This document shows, one piece after another, positions 1 to 10,264 of a stretch of 64,000 nucleotides of DNA. Position 1 is the first letter of the stretch; every line of letters starts with the position of its first letter. Under the pieces are notes generated by a model. It was given only the letters and a program-made list of their open reading frames with translations, searched no databases and had not been told where the DNA came from. The DNA lies in the NCBI RefSeq assembly GCF_028583425.1, contig NC_072800.1, positions 94,643,001-94,707,000 of the forward strand, in the 5' to 3' direction. This DNA is from Eublepharis macularius (taxonomy: Eukaryota > Chordata > Lepidosauria > Squamata > Eublepharidae). A program made the translations under genes and the position numbers.

Positions 1-239
1 AGGGGTGGTGGAACTCCGTGGGTTTCCCTCGGAGAAAATGGCCACATGGCTGGTGGCCCCGCCCCCTGATCTCCAGACAGAGGGGAGTTTAGATCGCCCT
101 CCGCGCCGCTCAGCAGTGCGGAGGGCAATCTAAACTCCCTTCTTTCTGGAGATCAGGAGGCGGGGCCACCAGCCATGTGACCACTTTCAAGAGGTGCCAG
201 AACTCCGTTCCCCCACGTTCCCCCTGAAAAAAAGCCCTG
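1..239. mobile_element. hAT-like palindromic non-autonomous element, cut by window edge
   Basis: This is a long palindrome: a GC-rich stretch of the left half (about 40-85) returns as its reverse complement at about 150-185. It closes at 232-239 with AAGCCCTG. The complete relative at 27663-27917 has inverted ends of the CAGGGCTTTTTT type and an 8-bp target duplication, which places the family in the hAT superfamily. The left end lies outside the window. Confidence 0.75.
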
Positions 240-1587
240 CTCAAGATAGACCGAGGCCAGGGCCTGGCTCAGGAGGAGGCAACTTCACGTATTCAGCCAT
301 TAGCTCCTCCCCTGAAGCTGCTTGCAAGATTTTTTTTTTTTAAAAAAGGAGAGATCCACTATAGCTTCTTTATCGGTGGCAGTGAAAAGTAGGGGTTGCT
401 ATAAGAGCAGGTATAGCAGAGCTGCAGTTTGGCTCTTTCTTGTATGGTTGCTAGCTGATAGAGTTATTATTTCTGGATTTTGTGGATTAGTGTATAAACA
501 TTTCGACCACACAGACTCAAAGTGGTTTGATGGCTGTTCCATCTCCCCATGTTGCTCTGGGAACTGCAACTAGGGATCTCAAGGTGAATTTTCAGCTCCT
601 TCATTCAACTACACGCTAGGACACAGGAAACTGCTCTAAAGCCAGTATGTGTCGTGAAGGTACGTCCTCAGTATATATTTCCTTAGCACTGCATTATTAA
701 TTTTATATCTACGTCCATGTACCATACTTGGGTGCAACTGACTGCCTCATGCAGTAATACTTTACAATCAGACCAGCCATACACATTTTCATTTTCCCAA
801 TTTTCATTTTCCTTACGGCTATTCACCCCTTGACAATCCACCCTTCAGATGGAAAGGGTTCTTCAGACCCTTTCGACTACCTCCTTCCTGATCCCCACCT
901 TCGCCCCAATCTTTCAGTTGTCAAGGTTGCACACGCCCCCCCCCGCCCCCCCCTGGGCCAGCATCATCTATCACATAAATAAAAACCACGTTGACTTCCA
1001 GAGACAGTGCAGCTCTTTAGTTAACATCCCATCAATGTTTTAGTTTGTTCATTATTTGAGAGTTTTTTCCAAAATGAGATGACTGCTATGTCATTAAAAT
1101 GTTTCTGAAAGGTATAAAACAATGTCCTGCCATCAATCTTATCATATAATACGGCAGCCAAACCAAGCCACCCAATCGCCTTAGAAACACCTTAAAAACT
1201 GTTGCAGGGCTTATCTGCTGAAAATTGTAATCAAATGGGTCTATTTTTTATACCTAGAAGGAAGTGAAGAAGATAATACAGAGAGGAAAAAGCACGCTCC
1301 AATGGCCTGTCAGTCTGCTAAGTATGTGGAGGCTTTGTTAGTGCCTGTCAAACTGGCTATCAAATTGATGAGCTAACCTAGTATTCTTTAGAAAGTCTGT
1401 TCCTAGACAAAGATGGAAAACTGCAAATATTACGAAGCAAATACTATGTTTCCAGGGCAATGGCTTTGGCCCCGTTCTTCTGCACACCTGAGTTTCTTAC
1501 CTGGAAAGCAGGAGGCCAAGATGAAAGAAGGGCTACCTGGCATCTATGAACAGTTGGCCCAAAGCATTATCCCACAGACCAACATCT
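240..1587. other. 3' flank of the left GTPase gene, no gene seen
   Basis: AT-rich sequence with a poly-T run near 331-341 and a C-rich run near 933-953. It should hold the 3' UTR of the minus-strand gene ending at 1588. I could not find a canonical AATAAA on the minus strand, so the poly(A) site is unplaced. The short open frames here look random. Confidence 0.5.
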
Positions 1588-4500
1588 TTAGTATGCTTGA
1601 GTTGGAAGTTCAGAAAATTGCTTTTTCAGATGCCTGAGCAAGTTTATTCGTTCGTCATACCCGGCTTCTAGTTCTTCTTCTTCTGAACTGATCATCAGGT
1701 CAAGGTATTCTGAAGTGGTCATAGGATTGGGCCTTAAGGCAATTTTCTGCAGGCACTGGAGGTGGTGAGACAACTTCTTAATGAGTTGCACCAAGTCGTG
1801 TTCTGCTTTTCGGCATTCCTGGGAAAGCCACTGACATGCATTGGCCTCTGTCATTAGCTTTCCACAAGACTTCTCGTATTTCTCCTTCAGGTGTGCGTAG
1901 GTCTGCTTTTCTTTTACGACACAGTATTCCCACTTGTAGCTTTGAGTGCAGTGGACTTCCCATGGGCATTTGCCAGGGCAAACTCTGCAGCGGCCAAGGC
2001 GTTTGTCCATGACAGCACATTTCCATTTGTCACGGCTCTCTTGGATATGACACGGGTAGTGGCATGTGATGTGGCAGTGCTGGCAATTGGTTATGGAGTA
2101 GCCCATACTAGAGATATCTATCTTGAATGGCATCGTTTTTTCCAACTCATACTCAAAATTTCGGTTGGCTTCCACATCCCCCTGGTGTCTCAGCAAGGCT
2201 CTTTGGGTCTTTCTCAGTTCCTCCACTTTCAGGAGGGCCATTTTGATTTGGGGTTTCATGCCTTGAACGACGGCCTCCAGCGCCTTCCGCTCATCGAGAA
2301 CATGGGCTGTCATGGTTAAACTTCGAGGTTCCAAACTGACTAAGGACCTGAAAAACACATCCAGGCTATTGACTCCCATCTGCCAAAACATCTGATTAAA
2401 AAGATAGCTGTCTCCCTCCGCTTGAACATTACTAGAAAAGAGAGCAGAGTTATTGAATGAGACGTGAACAGGGACACCCTTCGCATCTGTCGCGCATGGC
2501 ACATTGCCTGCTTTTATGGCCTCTAGCACGGGCGGCTTCCGCCCATCTGCAAAGGTGATCAGAACCTGAATATTCTCTTGGATGTCCTTCCCGAAAATCG
2601 AGAGCAAAGAATCGAAGATGTATTTCTGGGGTTGTGTCAAACGCGGCTGGGAGGCCTGGACTACCACACAGACTGCATCGATGTGATCAAAACCCTCCTG
2701 GACCAAGAAAAACTCCCGGATCTGCTCCAGTAGCATTTTGTCATAGCTGATGCCTCTTGTGTCCCCAAACCCTGGGGTGTCGATTAAAGTCAGGGAGAAG
2801 GGGACTCGCAGCCCCTGGCTCAGATTGATTTCGTAGGCGGTCAGGGTCTCTGTCTGGCTCACAGCCTGGCTCCTCTTTGGCATGTCCTGGGCAGCTTTGA
2901 ACCGGAAGTCATCTTCCCACCGGACGCCCAGGATGTAGTTCATCATCCCCTCGATGAGCGTGCTTTTCCCCGCTCCGGTTTCTCCCAGCAACATTATCAC
3001 TTTGTGATGCAGCCGAGAGCCTTCCTTTCCAAGGCTGTACTTGAGGTAAGTTGACGCGGCTTTACAAACGGACTTCTGTAATGCAAGGGCATAGACGGAC
3101 GGGTGCCCACTCCGCACTCTGTGGCTCGTTCTGAGGAGGGAGCTGGCAATGCTTTTGGGCTCTCCTTTGGACCTGGGGCCAGGAGCTGAATTAGACGCGA
3201 AGGTCTGAAGGCCCTCCGCAGTCTCTGTTTCCCGCCCTGTGCCCTGCTGGTTCCAGTTTATACCCCCTTCCCCCTTGATAATTTTTGCTTCCTCTGTGCA
3301 GCATATATTCCTCTCATCTGCCCTGATGTTTTCCTTGACAAGGATGGGAGATCCTTCATCACCTTCTTGGGGTGCAGTGGCTGGGCTGCGTGGAAGGGTC
3401 TTCACAGAGCTGCTAATGTCACTGTTTTCACTGCGCCCTGGTTTGCTCATGGCTGCGTAGCGGAATTCGTACTCGGTGTCTGGGCTCAGCCCTCGGACTG
3501 TGGCCACTTCTTCTCTTCCATTGGTAACCTCCACCACCCAGTTTTCTTGCCCCACCACCCTGTGCTCCACCTGAAAGCAGCAGATGGCATCCGCCCCACT
3601 CTTTCCCGGGGTGAGTCTCAGCTGCACACTATCTGGGGAGACTGCACCAATCCGTACAGGAAGGGGTTTGGAGGGAGGCTCAAATTTTGTTCCACTCAGG
3701 CCTCCATTTTCATACAGGTGAATGAAAGCCCCTGGATCGCTGTCGTCTGGGATGGAGGCCACCACAAATTGGGTCGTCTTGCTAGACGGATTGGCGTGGA
3801 GAAAAGCTGAGAAGGACTTGGCAGCTTCCTTTGCCCTCGTGACGAGAGCTTTATCCTCAAGCCATGATGGACAGCTCAGACTCTCCCAGCTAGAGTCTTC
3901 CAGTTGCAGGGAGTGAGAAATGTAGTCTTCTAGCTTGGATAAGTACGGCTCCTCTTGGTGTAATGACGTGAATAGGAAGGCAACCACAAACTCAGTTCTA
4001 GTATTAAAGATCTTTTCTTCCAGTTTCTTCTCAGGGCAAACAATTTCTACATCCTTTAGGACAGAAAGGACAGAATTCAAAAAAGTAACCTCTTGCTGCT
4101 TTGTATCTAAAAACTCACGGAGTCCTTTTGTGTCAAAGGGGGATTTCCTTATGCATTCTAAAACCTCCTCCAGGTCTCTTTCCTCTCCATGACCCTCACG
4201 AACAAGAGGTACGACTTCTGCCAGCTTTTTCTGGAAAGCCTGCTTGTATTGGCAGCACAGCCCCTGGAACTGCTGGATTTTCTTCCTAATTTCAGGGAAG
4301 GCTTTCACTGTGGGGTCTTTCAAAAAGTCCTCACATGCTGTTTCTACTTCTGTGAGACTCTCCATGGCGTGCTTAATGCTAGAATTCAGAGCTTCACTAA
4401 TCTCATGGAAAGGTCTGAGGTACGGCACCCAAGGGTCTCCGAGCCTCAGGTTCTCTAGTGGGAACAGACCAGCCTTCACTGGTACAGACTTCTCTTTGCT

Positions 4501-5093
4501 CCAGCCCAAAAGTTTGGGGCGGCTGCCCTGAATTTTTCTGGCATCTTGGAAAGTAACTGGATGGTTCTCTAGAGAGGAATCACCATAAAATGTAGAGTTG
4601 TGTGTTTTACTTTGTGGTTCTCCTACCTCATCCATTTGGAGATCTGTTTTACCTTCTGTTAGAAGCAGGTTTCGCAGATCCTTTTCTACATTTTCAAGTG
4701 TAGAAACTTCTTTGTCATAATCCAGGAAACTCTGTTCCCCGTACCACACAGCAGTGACCACGTGAGAAGGCTTGTACTGGTTAGGGATGGTGGGGAAAAC
4801 GACATCTTCAGTTCTCCAGCCGTCCAGAGACAGGTGCTCGATCCTTTCTGTAGCCAGGCACTGGTAGGTGACTTTGTCCTGGCATCTGGATCTCTCGGTG
4901 CTGAGGAGGTATTTTGCAGCTCCGTTCACTTCAGGCAAACCGCAGAGGAGGCTGGTCATTAGCGAGGGCTTAATATCCAGAGCAGCCGCTTTCTCTCCAA
5001 TGGTGCCAGAAGAAACTTTTTGCATTGTACAGCTGGTGTGTATTATTTTCTCTGTGCTCTTCTGAATGGTTTCTGGATCAAGTAACGAACAGT
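1588..5093 (-). CDS. Left SNTX-like GTPase gene, giant terminal coding exon
   Basis: Most of a predicted 1200-residue intracellular GTPase (numbering with the start exon 7665-7761). In order: a MACPF-like region of the stonustoxin family (about 1-270), a helical FAT-like part, a thioredoxin-like part (about 400-505), fibronectin III (about 505-595), and an AIG1/dynamin-type G domain. The G domain has P-loop GETGAGKST near 736, DTPGFGDT near 804 and TFADG as the G4-like motif. A coiled coil and a Cys/His cluster (about 1034-1086) follow. The exon start is set by the acceptor CCATACTACAG read on the minus strand, with the first exon base at 5093 in phase 1. Open frame beyond 5093 is intron. The stop is at 1588-1590. 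All GTPase motifs look intact. The family is named after a fish toxin, but these GTPase-fused members are ordinary vertebrate genes; an inducible defence role is inference. Confidence 0.93.
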
Positions 5094-6039
5094 CTGTAGT
5101 ATGGAAAGAAAACATGTGATTACTGGAGAAAAGAGAATGCCTCCCAATCATTAATGAAACAACAAAAAGGGGGTGAGGGAGAAAAGGGGTGATGGTGAAA
5201 GTCACAGGAGTCAAACAGAGCTCTGGAGAGGCAGCACAAAAATATCCTAATCAATAAAATAATAAATAAATTGAGCACCAAATGGATCTCTTACATAAAC
5301 CACCGTCCCGAGGAGTTTTGTGCATGGCTGTTAGTCAAACCTATCCCTGTGCCAAGCCTGCCAAAAGACACAAGTGCAGGGATAAAAAAAAGATCCTTTG
5401 AATCTAATGTGCCCAAGAAAGCCTGGGGCCAAGTGCTCTTGGGCTGCCCCCTCTATGAGTCTCAAGGAGGGGACAGGAAGGGTACATGGCACATTGTGGG
5501 ACCTTCTATCAGGGCTCTGGGCGCAAACACTCACTGGGAATCAAAACTCCACAGTACAGTGCATGGGAAGCCCACCCACATCAGTAAGCTACTGACAGGT
5601 TCAGCAATGAGGCTGCTGCTGCTACTTCTTCCCTCAGAGGAGAAATTCAATAACTTGATGACAATCTCTCTGAATTCTAAGTTTTAATTTAAAAAAACCA
5701 AGACTCTAGCTGCTTCTGTTGCAGAGATATGCCTTTCCCCCTTATATCTCCTCAACGAAAAAGGCTAAAGAAGTACTTTTTAAAAAATGAAATCTGGGAA
5801 TTCAGAGAGCTTGATACACAGATTATTGTAATGATATAATGAAATCCAATTTCTGTTTTTTTTTTTAAAAAAAAACAGTACCAGGAGGAAAAAAGGGAAG
5901 AGTACATATTTTGCCTACTGTGAACTTCTTCAGAGAACATCAAAGCAAACTGATAAGCAATTTACCATACATGTAATAGAGCTTGAACAGAGAATGTTTG
6001 CCAGGTGATTGTGTTTATAGTGAAGTTGGCAGCATGCCT

Positions 6040-6475
6040 AGTTGTTTCCAGGTTAAATTCAAGGTGCTGGTTTTGACTTTTAAAGCCCTTAACAGCCCGG
6101 GGTCCAGATATTTCAAGGACCTGTGAGGCGCCAATCACCATCTCTTCTCCATCCTCTTCGTGCGAATGTGGGCAGGTCCCAGCATTGTGAGCCGGCCTTC
6201 TAGAGAACGTCAGGAAGGCAGCGATGCCTCTGCCTCCGAGAAGGCTTTGCAAGGCTGAATAGCTCAGGAGGGCATTTATTTATTTGAAACTGGATAGGCC
6301 ACCTCTTGAGAGACCTGCTCTTTAAAACCGGTTAATGCTATTTGTTCTGAGTCCCCTTTGCAGGCTGTTTGAGTAATATATCGTTTACTGACTCCTATTT
6401 ATTGTCTTTGCAGTTAACTGTTCTAAAAAATTGTGTTGTACTAAAAATAAAATCAAAATTCTTGTTGTAAGGTAC
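6040..6475 (+). mobile_element. Old L2-type LINE 3' fragment
   Basis: Translation near 6045-6130 gives a phrase like FKVLVLTFKAL followed by a GS-Y-KDL phrase. This matches the C-terminal part of the longer L2 copy at 15850-15910. The fragment then degrades to an AT-rich tail with a run of AAAATAAAAT near 6440-6460. It is heavily mutated. Confidence 0.6.
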
Positions 6476-6489
6476 CCCAATGGCACCCA

Positions 6490-6748
6490 TGAAGAATAAC
6501 AACAATAACATTCAATTTATATACTGCCCTTCAGGACAACTTAACACCCACTCAGAGCAGTTTACAAGTATGTTACTATTATCCTCACAGCAAAACACCC
6601 TTTGAGGTGGGTGGAGTTAAGAGAGCTCCTGGAAGCTGTGACTGACCCAAAGTTACCCAGCTGGCTTCAAGCGGAAGAGTGGGGAATCAAACCTGGCTCT
6701 CCAGATGAGAATCCTGCTGCTCTTAACCACTACACCAAACTGGCTCTC
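6490..6748 (-). mobile_element. tRNA-derived SINE, near full length
   Basis: Read on the minus strand it begins GAGAGCCAGTTTGGTGTAGT (A-box-like) and continues to the B-box-like GGTTTGATTCCCC. It ends in a tail resembling the L2 3' end (CTGAAGGGCAGTATATAAAT). It is the same family as 40261-40520. Confidence 0.8.
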
Positions 6749-6915
6749 AAAGTGTGTTGTTATTATTATCCTCACGACAATCCCCCTGTGAAGTGGGCGT
6801 GGCCAAGAGAGCTCCAAGAATCTGTGACTAGCCCAAGGTCACCCAGCTGGCTTCAAGTGGAGGAGTGGGGAATCAAACCCGGCTCTCCAGATGAGAGTCC
6901 TGCTGCTCTTAAGTG
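6749..6915 (-). mobile_element. tRNA-derived SINE, 3'-truncated second copy
   Basis: The same head and central region as the neighbouring copy, in the same orientation and directly abutting it. It stops at CTCTTAAG where a third partial copy begins, so the cluster grew by insertion or unequal exchange. Confidence 0.7.
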
Positions 6916-7024
6916 ACTGACCCAAGGTCACCCAGCTGGCTTCAAGTGGAGGAGTGGGGAATCAAACCCGGTTCTCCAGATGAGAGTCCTGCTGCTCTTA
7001 ACCACTACACCAAACTGGCTCTCA
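6916..7024 (-). mobile_element. tRNA-derived SINE, third partial copy
   Basis: Repeats only the head half of the SINE (ACTACACCAAACTGGCTCTC at its right end). It is nearly identical to the preceding copy, which suggests a recent local duplication of about 100 bp. Confidence 0.7.
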
Positions 7025-7400
7025 GTGAAGCTGATGGGCAGTAGATTCAGGGCAGACAAAAGGAAATACTTCTTTACTGAAAAAGTGATTAAAAGATGGA
7101 AGTTGCTACCAGAGGATGTAGTGGCTATCGCAGGCACAGGAGACTTTAAAAGCGGGGAGGGGGGATAGGTCTATCAGTGGCTACTAGCCATGGTGAGTAA
7201 AAGGAACAGCCACAGTCAGAGGCAGCGGACCCCCGAGGCACAGTGCCAAGAGCCGTCTCCAGGGGGAGGCCTTGGCCTCTATGCCCTGTTGTTGGCCCTC
7301 CGAACTAGCCTGCTGGCCGGCCACGGTGCGAGTCAGGATGCTGGACTAGAAGGCCCACTGGCCTGATCCAGCAGGGCTCTTCGGATGCCCTTATGAGTCC
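7025..7400 (+). mobile_element. CR1-like LINE 3' end
   Basis: It ends with the phrase CTGATCCAGCAGGGCTCTTC, typical of CR1-type 3' ends in sauropsid genomes, and has an AGACAAAAGGAAATACTTCT block upstream. No open frame remains. Confidence 0.6.
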
Positions 7401-7664
7401 CAAAAGTAGGATATAAATGTTTCAAGTAAACAAATATGGATTCCTCCCCACCAAATATTTATTTTGTTGTTTTAGATTTTTATTTTGTTCTTGACCATTT
7501 TGAATAACAATGCTTGGAAAGTGGGGTATAAATATTTTAATCAGGAAATCCCCTCATGGTGCCTTTACCTGGCCTTTACTCCTTTGAGCATCCCTGTGGT
7601 GAGTGAATCTTCTCCAAGATTCACTGCTCTGGTCTGTGCCAGAGGTGGCAACCCAGGATGTTAC

Positions 7665-7761
7665 CTGTGAGTAGGACGTCCCTGAAGCAGTCGTACAGCA
7701 ATCCCAGCCGAAATGGGCGGCCCAGGGCCGGCATCTCCAGGATGGCGCCTGGGCCAGACAT
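7665..7761 (-). CDS. Start exon of the left SNTX-like GTPase
   Basis: A coding exon too short for ordinary ORF calling. It encodes 32 residues containing MPALGRPF and LGLLYDC, the N-terminal signature of the stonustoxin (SNTX) family. I chose the ATG at 7761-7759 because it has A at -3. A second in-frame ATG lies nine codons on, at 7734-7732. The exon starts at 7802 after acceptor CTCACTTTCAG, leaving a short 5' UTR (7762-7802). It ends at 7665 with G|GTAAC in phase 1, exactly what the giant exon at 5093 needs, and joining adds no stop. The right-hand paralog has the equivalent exon at 13454-13538. Confidence 0.85.
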
Positions 7762-8574
7762 GGTTTGGTTGCAGCGACAAGGAACCCTCTTCTGGATCTT
7801 GCCTGAAAGTGAGATTTCAAGGGAGGCCTTTCCGCAAAACAGATGGCAAGCAGGGATTTCATTTGCACACCCAAGTCCAGATTGACAGTGCTAATACCAT
7901 GGGGAGGCTCTCCAAACTGGATCAGGTGGAAGATTTCTTAAGCCTCCCCCTTCACTGGTTCCCTGATAGAACTCCCCCCCCCCACCTAAAGAAGCTGCTG
8001 TGGCCCACCAAGGGTCAATACCAGCTTGGCAGGGAGCACTTTTCTACTGGTGAAACTGGGCAGAGGGTAGGAACTGAAAAAACACCTGCCTGGTGCAATA
8101 GCTCTCACCTGAAGCGTCCCCCCTCCCCTGCCATTGAACCTTCAGCTGGTGCCACAGGTTCTTCTGCCCAAATCAAACATCTTCTTGGTAGAAGCTACTT
8201 CTCAGCCTCAAATGGCAGCACCGTCAGGCCTGCTTCCTTACCTAACCCCACCTTTGGAGTAAAAGGGTTTAAGCTTTGAGATGCAGAAATGGTTTTATTT
8301 GGGAAGGTTGGCACACACAAGACAGAGCGGCCCTCAGGCTCTGCTTTGTCTCCCTCCCACTCTCCTTCGCATCAGTGCCGGAGGTTGCCACAGCTGGTCT
8401 CCACCCTTACCTCCCTTCCATAGCCCCCCCATCACCTGTCCCCCTGAAACAACAAGGGATCCAAGGAGCACAGGTCACTCTGGCCAGCTCAGTTCCAGCT
8501 TGGATGGTCACTCTCACCCTCCAAACACCCCTGTGCTCTTGTTGCACTAAGGACCATGGGCAGCGCATAGAAAC

Positions 8575-8700
8575 ACAGAAGTGGAAGGGACGCCAAGGAT
8601 CATCTAGTCCAGTCCCTGGCACAGTGTAGGAAATTCACAGCTAGCAGCCCTCCTCGCCTCCCCTAGTGACTCCTGCTCTATGCCCAGAGGAAATAAACCC
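8575..8700 (+). repeat. Dispersed repeat, TGGAAGGGAC...TCTAGTCCAG family
   Basis: It shares AGTGGAAGGGACGCCAAGG, then CATCTAGTCCAG and a GGAAATTCACA block with the copy at 45423-45545. A shorter relative lies at 61615-61690. This family is common in squamate DNA and probably derives from a CR1-type element; the assignment is tentative. Confidence 0.5.
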
Positions 8701-8914
8701 AAAAATAGGGACTCCTCTAAATTAACCGGGAATGGGAAGGTGGAAATCCACAACTGGGGGGAAAGGGTAAAAAAAAACAATAGGAATTTTTATATCTATT
8801 TTATATAAATTGTAAAGTGACAATAAATAAGTAAATAGATAAGTTAATGCAAAATGTATAAAGAATACATTTTCTTTCTTGCAGGTGACACTTCATTCTA
8901 CTGTGGATACGTAC

Positions 8915-8953
8915 CTTTCGGACCGTCTTCTTCAATTATCCTTCTTGCTGTAC
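8915..8953 (-). other. Candidate small (39-nt) alternative exon
   Basis: On the minus strand a strong acceptor (TTCTTTTTTGTAG) and a strong donor (G|GTACGT) bracket 39 nt with no stop in phase 1. It lies between the first exon and the start exon of the left GTPase gene. It could be an optional 5' UTR exon or a chance pair of sites. Nothing like it is visible in the right-hand paralog. Confidence 0.3.
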
Positions 8954-9054
8954 CTACAAAAAAGAAGAGAAAATTGTGTCTTCATATCATAACATTAAGT
9001 GACTGAACATTTATATATATACTAGAAACAGAGCCTGTTGTGCAAATAAATATA

Positions 9055-9515
9055 ACGGGCTCTGGAAAGCTGGGGCTGGGAGGGCTGGAGGGGGGGGTCT
9101 GGGGAGGGATGGCAGGTGGAGGGGCAGGAGGGGTCTGGGGGGAGGCAGGAGGGGAGGGGTCTGGGGAGGATTGGCAGGTTGAGGGGAAGGCGAGTCTGGG
9201 GAGGGCTGAGAGGCAGGAGGGGTCTGGGGATGACTGGCAGGTGGAGGGGCAAGGGGGGGTCTGAGGGACTGAGAGGCAGGAGGGGTCTGGGGAGCATTGG
9301 CAGGTAGGGGGAAAGGGGGTCTGGGGAGAGCTGAGCGGCAGGAGGGATCTGGGGAGGGCAGAGAGGCAGGAAGGGTCTGGGGGGAGGCAGGAGGGGAGGG
9401 GTCTGAGAAGGATTGGCAGGTTGAGGGGAAGGCGAGTCTGGGGAGGGCTGAGAGGCAGGAGGGGTCTGGGGAGGCCTGGCAGGTGGAGGGGCAAGGGGGG
9501 GTCTGGGGTCCAGCG
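9055..9515. repeat. G-rich minisatellite in intron 1 of the left GTPase gene
   Basis: Degenerate units of about 30-40 bp built on GGCAGGAGGGGTCTGGGGAG fill this stretch. A longer order is visible: the block from about 9144 recurs near 9386, a spacing of about 242 bp. The plus strand carries many G-runs. An inverted repeat (AGAGCC...GGGCTCT, 9030-9063) sits at its left edge. The long minus-strand open frames across it are artefacts of the repeat. Confidence 0.85.
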
Positions 9516-10013
9516 GCCAAGGGGCCCCCGGGCGCTCGGCTCCCGAGGCGCAGGCACGCGCCCGGAGAGCAGCAGGCGGCCGTCGGCAAGCGCTGCAGGC
9601 AGAGGCAGAGGCAGAGGCAGAGCCGGGCTGGCCCGGGGCTCGGCGGGCGCCTCCTGGAGCTGCGAGCGCCGCGGCGCAGGAGCCGCCTTCGGCCCGCCGC
9701 CCCGCACCCGACCTCCCCCCGCCCGGCTCCTGCGCTCCGGCGGCAGCGGAGGGGGTTCCGCGCCCCGCCCGCGCCCTCGAGCCGCAGCCGGGCACTGACC
9801 CCGGGCGGGGGCTTGTTCGTGCCAGCCGAGCCGCCCCTCGTTCGGGGAGCGACGGCAGGCGGCGGCTCTCCGCCTGCCGCGCCCGTCCGCTCCTCTCCGC
9901 TCCGCTCCGCTTGGGGCGCGTCGGCGGCAAGAGCGAGGGAGCGCGGGCTCCTGCCCAGCCGGGGCGCTCCGGGGCCGGCCCCGCGGGAGGCGAGGCGAGG
10001 CGCGGCGCGTTAC

Positions 10014-10072
10014 CTGCGACGGCCTTCCTGGCATGGGCGCCGCGCGTCGGGCGGCTCCGGCGGTCCATCTCC
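10014..10072 (-). other. Non-coding exon 1 of the left GTPase gene (predicted)
   Basis: A TATA box on the minus strand at 10096-10102 predicts a start near 10072. A donor (GCAG|GTAAC) ends the exon at 10014. An ATG at 10068 lies within a few bases of the predicted start, too close for normal initiation, so I read this exon as 5' UTR. The right-hand gene also has a non-coding first exon. Confidence 0.6.
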
Positions 10073-10095
10073 GGCGCGGGCTGCGGCGGCCCGGC

Positions 10096-10197
10096 CTTTA
10101 TAGCGGGCGGAACGCGGGGCCGCTCTTTTCCGAGAGGCGCCCGGCCTTCGGGGAAAGGCGGCGCCCCGAAAGCGAAAGCGCCTCGACGGCTATAAAG
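10096..10197. promoter_or_regulatory. Bidirectional TATA/ISRE-like promoter
   Basis: A minus-strand TATAAAG (10096-10102) and a plus-strand TATAAAG (10191-10197) face away from each other, each inside a similar GC-rich context, so the core is nearly palindromic. Between them GAAAGCGAAAGC (10168-10179) fits the ISRE/IRF core GAAANNGAAA. A weaker purine block (GGAAAAGAG on the minus strand) lies nearer the left TATA. The predicted start sites are about 150 bp apart. I infer shared interferon-type induction of both genes. Confidence 0.75.
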
Positions 10198-10219
10198 GCG
10201 GCCGGCGGGCGGGCAGGCG

Positions 10220-10264
10220 GCCAGTGCGCGGAAGGGAAGCCAGACGCCGGCCCGCCTTGCAGAG
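10220..10264 (+). other. Non-coding exon 1 of the right GTPase gene (predicted)
   Basis: It begins about 30 bp after the plus-strand TATA box and ends at a strong donor (GCAGAG|GTAAGG, GT at 10265-10266). It holds no ATG, so translation must begin in exon 2, where the start exon at 13433-13538 was found. Confidence 0.65.

Larger units (their letters stand above)
5094..7664 (-). other. Intron 2 of the left GTPase gene
   Basis: The intron between the start exon and the giant exon. The donor at 7664-7663 (G|GTAAC on the minus strand) and the acceptor at 5095-5094 are both good matches to consensus, and both leave phase 1. It holds an old L2 fragment, three SINE pieces and a CR1-like 3' end, listed separately. 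From 5220 to 6030 I see no gene, only low-complexity A/T tracts near 5860-5875. Confidence 0.75.

Noticed and set aside
5094-5214. Extra N-terminal residues of the left giant open frame beyond 5093
   Set aside because: They lie upstream of a strong acceptor, have no match in the paralog and read as intron.
9055-9515. CRISPR-like array
   Set aside because: Repeats are degenerate and contiguous without unique spacers; the genome is vertebrate.
10014-10068. An ATG-led exon on the minus strand (MDRRSRPTRG...) joining in frame to 8915-8953 and then to the giant exon
   Set aside because: The ATG lies only about 4 nt after the start site predicted from the TATA box, and a far better start exon with the SNTX-family N-terminus exists at 7665-7761. 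Kept only as a possible alternative.
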